Shown piece by piece: positions 1 through 5,909 of a DNA stretch of 9,470 nucleotides (the first letter of the stretch is position 1; each line of letters opens with the position of its first letter). The stretch is from NCBI GenBank assembly GCA_029865195.1, contig JAOUHH010000094.1:1-9470 (forward strand), read 5' to 3'. The notes beneath the pieces are model-generated. The model made no database searches and was not told where the DNA came from. It was given only the letters and a program-made list of their open reading frames with translations. This stretch comes from Desulfobulbaceae bacterium (GTDB lineage Bacteria > Desulfobacterota > Desulfobulbia > Desulfobulbales > UBA5123). Made by a program: the position numbers and the translations under genes.

Positions 1-360
1 CAGGCGCCGGTATTTGCCGAAGCCGATGGCGATGGGCAGGGCAAAGGCGAGGCAGGCGAGGGTGACGAAGGGCGCCTCGGCGCGGACGATCTCCGGCCAG
101 AGCCACCAGACCGCCGGCGGGGTGGCGCAGTAGACCGCGCAGTCGCCCCAGCTGTCGAGCCTGGCGCCCAGCTCCGAGGTTTGGCAAAGGCGGCGGGCCA
201 GATAGCCGTCCAGGGCGTCGGAGACAAGGGCGAGGGCGAAGAGGGCGAGAAAGAGGGGGCGGTTGCCGCTGTGCGCGGCGAGCAGGAAGGGCAGGGTCAG
301 CGCGATGCGCAGCAGGCTCAGCAGGTTGGGGATGGTGAGATCCTTTCGGGCAAGCGGCAT
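1..360 (-). CDS. CDP-alcohol phosphatidyltransferase (partial, C-terminus cut by window edge)
   Basis: This integral membrane enzyme would transfer a phosphatidyl group from a CDP-linked lipid to an alcohol acceptor, as PgsA or PssA do in phospholipid synthesis. The first 120 residues are visible. They carry the complete family signature: Asp48, Asp51-Gly52, Ala55-Arg56, then eight residues to Gly65, Asp69 and Asp73. All four metal-binding aspartates are therefore present. Hydrophobic segments lie at about residues 11-30, 36-50, 76-90 and 97-113. The start ATG (358-360) is supported by a GAGGA ribosome site (368-372) seven bases upstream, which overlaps the stop codon of the upstream transporter gene and implies translational coupling. 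The N-terminal IPNLLSLLRI segment resembles PgsA-type enzymes, but the acceptor alcohol cannot be read from this fragment. Family members are usually about 180-220 residues, so roughly a third is missing. The family call is firm; the substrate is open. Confidence 0.9.
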   Translation of the reverse strand, partial: MPLARKDLTIPNLLSLLRIALTLPFLLAAHSGNRPLFLALFALALVSDALDGYLARRLCQTSELGARLDSWGDCAVYCATPPAVWWLWPEIVRAEAPFVTLACLAFALPIAIGFGKYRRL

Positions 361-370
361 GGCCTTATCC

Positions 371-1657
371 TCAGTCCGGGGTCGTCGGCATGGCGGCCGC
401 GGCGATCCCCTGTTTTTCGTCGACGGTCTGCAGCAGCAGGCCGCCGGCAACGAGGAAGAGCAGGATGGTGGCGACCCCGGCCCGCTGGCTCTGGGTGGCG
501 GCGGTGACCGTCCCCAGCAGGAGAGGGCCGGCAAAGGAGCTGATCTTGCCGGAAAAGCTGAAAAATCCGTAGAATTCGGCCTGGTGGCGGGGCGGCACGA
601 AGCGGCCCATCAGCGAGCGGCTGGCCGACTGGTTGGGGCCGACGAAGATGCCGATCAGCACCGCCGCCGCCCAGAACCAGGCCTTGTCCGGGGCGAAAAC
701 CGCCAGCAGGGTGGCAAGGCCGAGGGCGACGTTGCTGATCTGGATGGTGCGCTTGCCGCCCACCGCGTCGTCGAGATAGCCGAAGGCCAGGGCCCCCAGC
801 CCGGCGGCGATGTTGATGACGATGCCGAACAGCATCACCTCGCGCATGGTCATCCCGAAGGTGCCGGCGGCGTAGATGCCGCCAAAGGCGAAGACGGTGA
901 CCAGTCCGTCGTTGTAGAGAAGGCGGGCGAGGAGAAACTTCAGCGTTTCCCGGTAGGCGCGGAGATCCCGCCAGGTCTGGCGGCAGCGGGCGATGGTCGA
1001 GCAGGCCGGGCCCGCCTGCCGGGGGGGTGGTTGTTCGCGCAGGCAGGCGAGCAGTGGCAGGCTGAAGAGGAGAAACCAGCCCGCCACCAGCAGGTTGGTG
1101 GCGCGGATGTTGAAGCCGCGGGCGGTGGCGATGCCGAACAACGGCTGCTCGCAGACCAGGCCGTAGAGGGCGATGGCCATGCAGGCGATACCGCCGGCAT
1201 AGCCCAGGCCCCAGCCGTAGCCGGAGATGGCGCCGATCTTGCCCGGCGGGGCGAGATCGGGCAGGAAGGCGTTGTAGAAGACGATGCCCAGTTCGTAGGC
1301 GACGTTGGCGACAACGAAGATGGCCAGCGCCAGGGGGATCGCCAGGGGTTGATCCGGGTGGACAAAGGTCAGGGCGGCGGTGGCGGCGACGCAAAGCAGG
1401 GTGGCGGCGAGCAGGCCGCGCTTCCTGCGGCCGTGCCGGTCGGCGAGGCCGCCGAGGACGGGGGAGAGCAGCGCCACCAGGATGCCGCTGAGGCCGATCG
1501 CCCGCGACCAGAGGAGGGTGCCGGTGGCCGGGTCCGGGGCGATCGCCTTGGTGAAGTAGGTTGCGTAGACAAAGGTGACGACGATGGTGGTGAAGGCGGA
1601 GTTGGCCCAGTCGTAGAGGCACCAGGCAAAGATGGTCTTGGGGGCGTGGTCGCGCAT
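371..1657 (-). CDS. MFS transporter, UMF1/Atg22-like family
   Basis: This is a 428-residue, 12-helix-type major facilitator. The N-terminus shows the YDWANSAF motif (residues 15-22) followed by a TTIVVTFVYATYF helix, which is characteristic of the UMF1/Atg22 branch. A classic MFS motif A, GGLADRHGRRKR, sits at residues 69-80 between helices 2 and 3. The length is normal for bacterial members. Bacterial UMF1 proteins are mostly uncharacterised; yeast Atg22 exports amino acids from the vacuole, so substrate assignment here would be guesswork. The gene starts 8 bp after the phospholipase D-like gene stops, and its own stop overlaps the ribosome site of the phosphatidyltransferase gene, so the three are almost certainly cotranscribed. 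The ribosome site is weak (AGGCG about five bases from the ATG). The position between two phospholipid enzymes invites a guess that it moves a lipid precursor or head group, but nothing in the sequence proves that. Confidence 0.88.
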   Translation of the reverse strand: MRDHAPKTIFAWCLYDWANSAFTTIVVTFVYATYFTKAIAPDPATGTLLWSRAIGLSGILVALLSPVLGGLADRHGRRKRGLLAATLLCVAATAALTFVHPDQPLAIPLALAIFVVANVAYELGIVFYNAFLPDLAPPGKIGAISGYGWGLGYAGGIACMAIALYGLVCEQPLFGIATARGFNIRATNLLVAGWFLLFSLPLLACLREQPPPRQAGPACSTIARCRQTWRDLRAYRETLKFLLARLLYNDGLVTVFAFGGIYAAGTFGMTMREVMLFGIVINIAAGLGALAFGYLDDAVGGKRTIQISNVALGLATLLAVFAPDKAWFWAAAVLIGIFVGPNQSASRSLMGRFVPPRHQAEFYGFFSFSGKISSFAGPLLLGTVTAATQSQRAGVATILLFLVAGGLLLQTVDEKQGIAAAAMPTTPD

Positions 1658-1665
1658 CGGTTCGC

Positions 1666-3093
1666 CTAGAAGGTGGAGAGGCCGGTGGCCTCGAGGAAAC
1701 GGTAGAGGAGCCGCCGCAGCGGCGATGGATCGGCGAAGGCGGCGTAATCCAGGCTGCCTCGCCGTCCCTCCCGGTTATGCCAGAGGGCGTCGAAGAAGCG
1801 GCCGGCGTCGGCGAATACCCCGTGCTCGCCCTTGCCCCGGACCGCCACGTCGGTTTCGAGGTTGTAGTTGTCGAGATTGCGGCGGGTGAAGTTGGCCGAG
1901 CCCAGCAGCAGCAGATGGTCGCCGTCCTGGCGGGAGATGGCGAGCATCTTGGCATGGCATTGCTCGTCGTCGGTGTCGGCCCAGCGCACCGGGATGCCGG
2001 CGCGGTGCAGCTCGTTGCCCACCTGCCGGTTGGGCACCCCCTGCCGGGCGCGGCCGAAGGCGTCCTTGGTGGGGTCGAGGAGGATGCGGAGGATGGCGCC
2101 CCGCCGCTGTGCGGCCTTGAGGGACCGGATCAGCCGCCGGTCGGTGAGGTAGAAGATCAGCAGGTCGATGCGGTCGCCGGCGGCGGTACTGTCGATGGCG
2201 GCCAGGGCGGTTCGCTTGATCGCCCGCTCGGTGACGATCTGCACCGTCGCTGCGCCGGCGTCCGGGGTTGCGGCCGGCAGTGGGGCGACGGCGGGGATGC
2301 ACCTCGGGTCGCCTGAGAAGGCGAGAACCGCCCGCTCGCTGGCCAGCAGGTCGAGTACTGCCGGGCCGGTTAAGGCGAGGCCGACGTTGGTGTGGCTGCT
2401 GCTCGCCCCGTGCGGGTTGGCCGAGGAGACCAGCCCCAGCATGGTGTCGCCGTGGTCGGCGATCAGTACCTTGCGGTGGTTGGCCTTGAAGTTAAGGAGG
2501 CGAAGGTAGCTGCGCAGCGAGATTCGTCCCGGATCGAAGGGGTTGGCAGCCAATCGGCCGGGGCCTGCGCCCCACGGCCGGCAGCAGAGATGCCAGAGCG
2601 CGGAGTAGCAGGGGTTGCTGTCCCGCAGCCGGTTGAGATCGGTGGCGACCACGGTGATTCCGGCCGCGGTCAGCCGGGCGAAGTGGGGCGAGGTGATGCT
2701 GCCGTAAACGGTGTTGATGGGGTCGGTGATGACGACGATGGTGAGCTGCGGGTACCTCCCCTTCTGGGCGAGCAGGCAGTCGGTGAGTTCCTCGGCCAGC
2801 GGCCGGAGCTGGCACTGGCAGCCGGCCGTACCGGTGAAGCTGTTGTAGAGAAAGACGTCGAGGACGATCAACCGGCGGGCGGCGCGGATGGCGGCGAAGA
2901 AGGCGTCGAAGATCTGCTGCCCGGAGCCGGGGGCGCCGGGCTGGGCGAGGGCGGTGCAGTCGGTGAGCAGCCGGAGGCCGGTGGCCGGATGTTCGCGGCC
3001 TGCGAAATCGAGGCCGGGCGGCATCGGCTTCAGGCGCTGGTAGAGGCCGACCGCCACGAGCAGGGCGGCCGGCAGCAGGAGAAGCAGGGGCAT
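1666..3093 (-). CDS. Phospholipase D / cardiolipin synthase-like protein, two HKD motifs, membrane-anchored
   Basis: This 475-residue member of the PLD superfamily has two half-sites. Residues 2-17 form a hydrophobic N-terminal anchor (MPLLLLLPAALLVAVGL). Half-site one is HRKVLIAD (His206, Lys208, Asp213), followed by an SSAN motif at 223-226. Half-site two is HAKMLAIS (His380, Lys382) followed by GSANF at 398-402. Here the usual Asp of the motif is Ser387, while the His and Lys that do the chemistry remain. Such enzymes hydrolyse or exchange phosphodiester head groups, as cardiolipin synthases do. Cysteines cluster before half-site one (92, 94, 106, 162, 170, 171). The ATG is the first start after an in-frame TGA two codons upstream; no good ribosome site is visible. 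It lies 97 bp after the rhomboid gene and 8 bp before the UMF1 gene. A cardiolipin-synthase-like role is favoured by the downstream CDP-alcohol phosphatidyltransferase, but another PLD activity is possible. Confidence 0.85.
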   Translation of the reverse strand: MPLLLLLPAALLVAVGLYQRLKPMPPGLDFAGREHPATGLRLLTDCTALAQPGAPGSGQQIFDAFFAAIRAARRLIVLDVFLYNSFTGTAGCQCQLRPLAEELTDCLLAQKGRYPQLTIVVITDPINTVYGSITSPHFARLTAAGITVVATDLNRLRDSNPCYSALWHLCCRPWGAGPGRLAANPFDPGRISLRSYLRLLNFKANHRKVLIADHGDTMLGLVSSANPHGASSSHTNVGLALTGPAVLDLLASERAVLAFSGDPRCIPAVAPLPAATPDAGAATVQIVTERAIKRTALAAIDSTAAGDRIDLLIFYLTDRRLIRSLKAAQRRGAILRILLDPTKDAFGRARQGVPNRQVGNELHRAGIPVRWADTDDEQCHAKMLAISRQDGDHLLLLGSANFTRRNLDNYNLETDVAVRGKGEHGVFADAGRFFDALWHNREGRRGSLDYAAFADPSPLRRLLYRFLEATGLSTF

Positions 3094-3118
3094 CGGTCAG
3101 GGTTCCGTGAGATGGTGG

Positions 3119-3142
3119 AAACGGGCTGGCGTCAGGCCGTTT
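3119..3142. repeat. Inverted repeat in the rhomboid-PLD spacer
   Basis: AAACGG (3119-3124) and CCGTTT (3137-3142) form a perfect 6 bp stem. An inner CTG/CAG pair adds three more base pairs after one mismatch, leaving a four-base loop. There is no T-run on the minus strand after it, so it does not look like a classical intrinsic terminator. It could be an mRNA-processing or stability hairpin between the rhomboid and phospholipase D-like cistrons. Confidence 0.4.
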
Positions 3143-3154
3143 GTTAACCGGCAG

Positions 3155-3172
3155 AGCGGAAAGGGTTCCGCT
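3155..3172. repeat. Short perfect hairpin downstream of the rhomboid gene
   Basis: AGCGGAA (3155-3161) and TTCCGCT (3166-3172) make a perfect 7 bp stem with a four-base loop, 19 bp past the rhomboid stop codon. On the minus strand it is followed by CTGCCGG rather than a U-tract, so it is at best a weak or partial terminator. With the neighbouring repeat at 3119-3142 it gives two hairpins in the only sizeable gap within the operon. Confidence 0.4.
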
Positions 3173-3190
3173 TGTCCAGGTCCGCGGGGA

Positions 3191-4036
3191 TCAGCTCAGC
3201 AACCGGTAAAAGAAGGTGGAGAAGATCCCCCAGCCCAAGGCGAGCAGGGTGATGGCGACGCAGGCCGCGGCCAGCAGCTTGTGGAACGGCTTTTCCCGGC
3301 CCCGGTCCTGGTAGCCGAGCAGGAAGCCGAGCAGCGCGCCGCCGAGCAGGCCGCCGCCGTGGCCCCAGTTGTTGATCCCCGGCACCATCAGGCCGAAGAT
3401 GAACAGGCCGATTACCCAGCCGCTGACCTGTTTGTAGACCTCCTCGCCGTAAGCGCCGCCCCGGTGCTTGCCGAAGAAGAGGGCCGCGCCGATCAGGCCG
3501 CAGATCGCCGCCGAGGCGCCGATGGTGAGCGGCACCCCGGCCAGCAGGGAGAGCAGGAAGCCGATGATGCCGCCGCCGGTGTAGATCACCAGCATCCGGT
3601 AGCCGCCGTACTCGCTGATGATCAGCGGCCCGATCTGGTTCAGCGCGATCATGTTGAAGACGATGTGGAGGATGGAGCCGTGCAGGTAGTTGGCGGTGAT
3701 CAGCGACCACCAGCGGCCGAGTTGGAGGATGGGCACCACGCCGGTGCCGCCGAGCAGGATCAGCGCCCGGTTGTCCGGGGAGAGGAAGTTGAGGGGGTTG
3801 AACGAGAAGCCGGGCCCCCGGGAGCTGAGCATCAGCGAGAGGCAGAACATCACCGCATTGATCACCACGATCGCCTGCAAAAAGCCGCCCGGCTCGCCGA
3901 AGCCGCGCACCAGCCGGTTGTTCTTCCACCAGGCGCCGGGATGGGGGGTGTCGCAGTAAGGGCAGCGGTCGGCGTTGGCGTTGGTCAGGCGACGGCAGAT
4001 GGGGCAGAGGATGGCCCGTTGTTGCGGTTCGGTCAT
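3191..4036 (-). CDS. Rhomboid-family intramembrane serine protease with N-terminal zinc ribbon
   Basis: This is a 281-residue intramembrane protease. Residues 11-28 hold two CPxC pairs (Cys11/Cys14 and Cys25/Cys28), a small zinc-ribbon-like module on the cytosolic side. A six- or seven-helix rhomboid core follows (about 50-281). The catalytic serine is in GASA (Ser175). The catalytic histidine is His226 in the WGHGGG helix, which continues with the GxxxG-rich LLGGALLG. The helix 2 motif with His119, His124 and Asn128 (HGSILHIVFNM) supplies the oxyanion-side residues. The dyad is complete, so activity is expected; the substrate would be a transmembrane protein and is unknown. The start lies 24 bp after the yqeY stop, with no clear ribosome site, which suggests coupling to yqeY. 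Residues 71-92 form the loop between the first two helices. Rhomboids with N-terminal zinc ribbons are known in bacteria, but the ligand of the ribbon is unclear. Confidence 0.92.
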   Translation of the reverse strand: MTEPQQRAILCPICRRLTNANADRCPYCDTPHPGAWWKNNRLVRGFGEPGGFLQAIVVINAVMFCLSLMLSSRGPGFSFNPLNFLSPDNRALILLGGTGVVPILQLGRWWSLITANYLHGSILHIVFNMIALNQIGPLIISEYGGYRMLVIYTGGGIIGFLLSLLAGVPLTIGASAAICGLIGAALFFGKHRGGAYGEEVYKQVSGWVIGLFIFGLMVPGINNWGHGGGLLGGALLGFLLGYQDRGREKPFHKLLAAACVAITLLALGWGIFSTFFYRLLS

Positions 4037-4060
4037 GGCGGAATCACATAGGTTGAGGGG

Positions 4061-4555
4061 TTATTTGCCGGCCAGCCCTTGCAGGATTTCCTTGACCAGA
4101 TTGCCGTCGGCCTGTTTGCCGAAATGTTTCATGATCGGCCCCATCGCCTGCATCGCGCTCTTGAACTGGCTGAAGTCGATCTCCTTTTCGATCCAGGCGA
4201 GAATCTCTTCGCGGCCGGCCATCTGCGGCAGGTACGCCTCGATGGCGACCAGATAGGGGGAGGAGGCCTCCTTCTTCAGTTCGAGGACCGTTTTTTCCGA
4301 TTTGACCAGCCCCTGGATGATGCCGATGATGTCGTCGTCGGTGATCTCCTCGGCGCTCTTCAGGCGGGTTGACTTCTTGCCGGATTCCAGGGTGAGGGGG
4401 ACGGTGAGTTTGGGGAATTCGCTCATGATCTGGCGGACGGCGTCGCGCACCGCTGTATCCTTGTTGCGCATGGCGGTTTTCATATCTTCCTTGAGCTTTG
4501 CCAGCAGCGGCATGCCCATGGCCGTGTTCCATCCGTAGGTGGTCGTGTCGGTCAT
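4061..4555 (-). CDS. yqeY: GatB/YqeY domain-containing protein
   Basis: This soluble protein of 164 residues is related to the tail domain of the GatB subunit of tRNA-dependent amidotransferase. YqeY proteins are suspected tRNA or charged-tRNA binders but have no firmly assigned reaction. Family marks are the N-terminal LLAKLKEDMKTAMRNKD helix (17-33), the R-AVRQIMSEF helix, the YLVAIEAYLPQM segment (101-112) and the C-terminal MGPIMKHFG...DGNLVKEIL block (138-158). The open frame extends upstream, but ATG 4555 is chosen because AAGGAG lies 11 bases before it (4567-4572) and a promoter sits just beyond. Met13 or Met15 would give the more usual length of about 150 residues, but neither has a ribosome site, so the first dozen residues are uncertain. 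It is the first gene of the five-gene minus-strand unit. Pairing with membrane-lipid genes is not functionally explained. Confidence 0.88.
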   Translation of the reverse strand: MTDTTTYGWNTAMGMPLLAKLKEDMKTAMRNKDTAVRDAVRQIMSEFPKLTVPLTLESGKKSTRLKSAEEITDDDIIGIIQGLVKSEKTVLELKKEASSPYLVAIEAYLPQMAGREEILAWIEKEIDFSQFKSAMQAMGPIMKHFGKQADGNLVKEILQGLAGK

Positions 4556-4597
4556 CGGTTCGGTTGCTCCTTTCTGTGAGGGGATGATTGCTTCTGT

Positions 4598-4626
4598 TAT
4601 ATAGTCGGACCGTCGCCGCGAGGCAA
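4598..4626 (-). promoter_or_regulatory. Predicted sigma70-type promoter for the yqeY operon
   Basis: On the minus strand, TTGCCT (4626-4621) is followed by a 17 bp spacer and TATATA (4603-4598). Transcription would start near 4591, giving a leader of about 36 bases that contains the AAGGAG ribosome site of yqeY. The spacing is optimal and the boxes are close to consensus in otherwise GC-rich DNA. The call comes from sequence match alone. Confidence 0.55.
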
Positions 4627-4675
4627 CGGAAAACAGATGCGACCCGATTATCCCGAGGGGCGCGCGGATCATTTC

Positions 4676-4705
4676 TTGCGGCGGCAAGCCGCTTCGGTTT
4701 ACTAT
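4676..4705 (+). promoter_or_regulatory. Predicted sigma70-type promoter for the diguanylate cyclase gene
   Basis: TTGCGG (4676-4681), an 18 bp spacer and TACTAT (4700-4705) face the GAF-GGDEF gene. The predicted start near 4712 gives a leader of about 50 bases that includes a T8 tract (4738-4745) and the GAGGG ribosome site at 4752. The -35 box is embedded in overlapping inverted repeats (CTTGC/GCAAG at 4675-4688 and GCGGC/GCCGC), which could act as an operator. This is predicted from sequence only. Confidence 0.45.
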
Positions 4706-4761
4706 TCTCATGTGGCCGCGTACGCCGCCGGCAACCATTTTTTTTAACATCGAGGGCCAGG

Positions 4762-5856
4762 ATGACCATTCTGCAAAACACGGCACAGACGCCGGACCCG
4801 GCGCATATTTTTTGCGATATCGGCCGGGCGCTCACCTCTTCCCTTGATCCCATGGAGGTGTTCCACCGGGTGATGATCGTCATCGGCGATTTCTTCGCCC
4901 CCCGCAACTGGTCGCTGCTGCTGCGGGAGAAGGGCGGCACCCGCCTGCGTTTCGAGATCGCGATGGGGGTCGACGCCGAGCGGCTTGAGCATGTCTGGGT
5001 CGAGGAGGGTGAGGGGATCGCCGGTTGGGTCAACCGCCACGGGCAGCCGGTGGTGGTGGCCGATGTCCGCAGCGACCCCCGTTTCAGCGCCCGCATCGAC
5101 GGGCTGCTCGGCTTCGTCACCCGGTCGGTGATCTGCGTGCCGCTGCTGGACAGCGAAAAGCAGGTGATCGGGGTCATCGAGCTGATCAACAAGCTCGACG
5201 GCGAGCAGGCCGAGTTCAGTCAGGAGGAGATGGCGATCCTCTCCGCCATCGGCGTGTTCGCCGGGATCGGCGCCGAAAACGCCTTCCTGCATCAGAAGGT
5301 CAAGGATCTGGCGATGAGCGACCCCCTGACCGGGTTGGGCAACCGGCTCTATTTCAACGACGTATTCCAGCGCGAGATGGCGCTGGTGAGCCGGTACGGC
5401 CATTCCATGTGCCTGTTGATGATGGATGTGGACCGGATGAAGGAGATCAACGACCTGCACGGCCACCTCACCGGCGACAAGGCCCTGGTGGCCCTGGCCG
5501 GACTGTTGCGCGGCGAGGTGCGGCATTCGGATCTCGTCGCCAGGCTTGGCGGCGACGAGTTCGTCATCCTCATGCAGCACGCCGATGCAACGGCCGGGCA
5601 CGAGATGGCCCGGCGGATCGAGAGCGCCATCGCCCGCTGGAACCTCAGCGCGCCGCTGGGCCCGGTGCGGCTGGGGCTGAGTATCGGCGTACAGGCGGGC
5701 GGCCCCGACGCGGTGACCAACCTGCTGGCGGCCGCCGACGCCGATATGTACCGGGTGAAGAACAGCCGGCGGGAGGCCGCCGGGATGGGCGGCGGCGAAC
5801 AGGTGCGCGGCTATCTCTGGGACGCCATGGACGATCGCGGCAACGGCCGTGATTGA
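4762..5856 (+). CDS. GAF-domain diguanylate cyclase (GAF-GGDEF)
   Basis: This predicted soluble sensor enzyme of 364 residues makes cyclic di-GMP from two GTP. A GAF domain covers about residues 15-175, with the typical GEGIAGWV and RSVICVPLLD segments. It is joined to a GGDEF domain (about 184-345) that opens with DPLTGLGNR at 187-195. The active-site loop is intact GGDEF (263-267), and RHSD (254-257), five residues upstream, is a complete RxxD inhibitory site for product feedback. The MDVDRMKEIND segment (221-231) supplies the metal-binding Asp. No transmembrane segment or signal peptide is present, so the GAF ligand is probably cytosolic. The open frame runs further upstream to 4588, but ATG 4762 is preferred: GAGGG lies five bases before it, the extension would overlap the predicted promoter, and the domain begins soon after. 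The antiporter gene follows after 53 bp, probably in the same transcript. Confidence 0.93.
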   Translation: MTILQNTAQTPDPAHIFCDIGRALTSSLDPMEVFHRVMIVIGDFFAPRNWSLLLREKGGTRLRFEIAMGVDAERLEHVWVEEGEGIAGWVNRHGQPVVVADVRSDPRFSARIDGLLGFVTRSVICVPLLDSEKQVIGVIELINKLDGEQAEFSQEEMAILSAIGVFAGIGAENAFLHQKVKDLAMSDPLTGLGNRLYFNDVFQREMALVSRYGHSMCLLMMDVDRMKEINDLHGHLTGDKALVALAGLLRGEVRHSDLVARLGGDEFVILMQHADATAGHEMARRIESAIARWNLSAPLGPVRLGLSIGVQAGGPDAVTNLLAAADADMYRVKNSRREAAGMGGGEQVRGYLWDAMDDRGNGRD

Positions 5857-5909
5857 GGCGTTTTCCACTTCCCCTGCCGGCCGGTGAACACGGAGCGAGG
5901 ACCTAGTCG

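Noticed and set aside
263..1669. A 468-codon open frame on the plus strand opposite the UMF1 transporter gene
   Set aside because: It is very rich in Gly, Ala, Glu, Asp and Gln with no domain pattern. This is the typical antisense shadow of a GC-rich gene whose sense strand encodes a clear membrane transporter.
318..1955. A 545-codon minus-strand open frame running across the UMF1 and PLD-like genes
   Set aside because: The translation is Pro/Arg/Ser-rich and lacks hydrophobic or catalytic motifs, while the alternative frames on the same strand give textbook family proteins with proper gene boundaries.
4713..4745. GC-rich stretch followed by T8 that looks like an intrinsic terminator in the cyclase leader
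   Set aside because: The only stem I can pair (GCCG with CGGC) is 4 bp with a 10-base loop, too weak to call a terminator.
4588..4761. N-terminal extension of the GAF-GGDEF protein to an upstream ATG
   Set aside because: The extension is Arg/Ala-rich, has no ribosome site and spans the predicted promoter. ATG 4762 has a well-placed GAGGG.
4744..5868. A 374-codon minus-strand frame opposite the GAF-GGDEF gene
   Set aside because: It is His/Pro/Gln/Ala-rich with no motif, and the plus strand carries complete GAF and GGDEF domains with a ribosome site.
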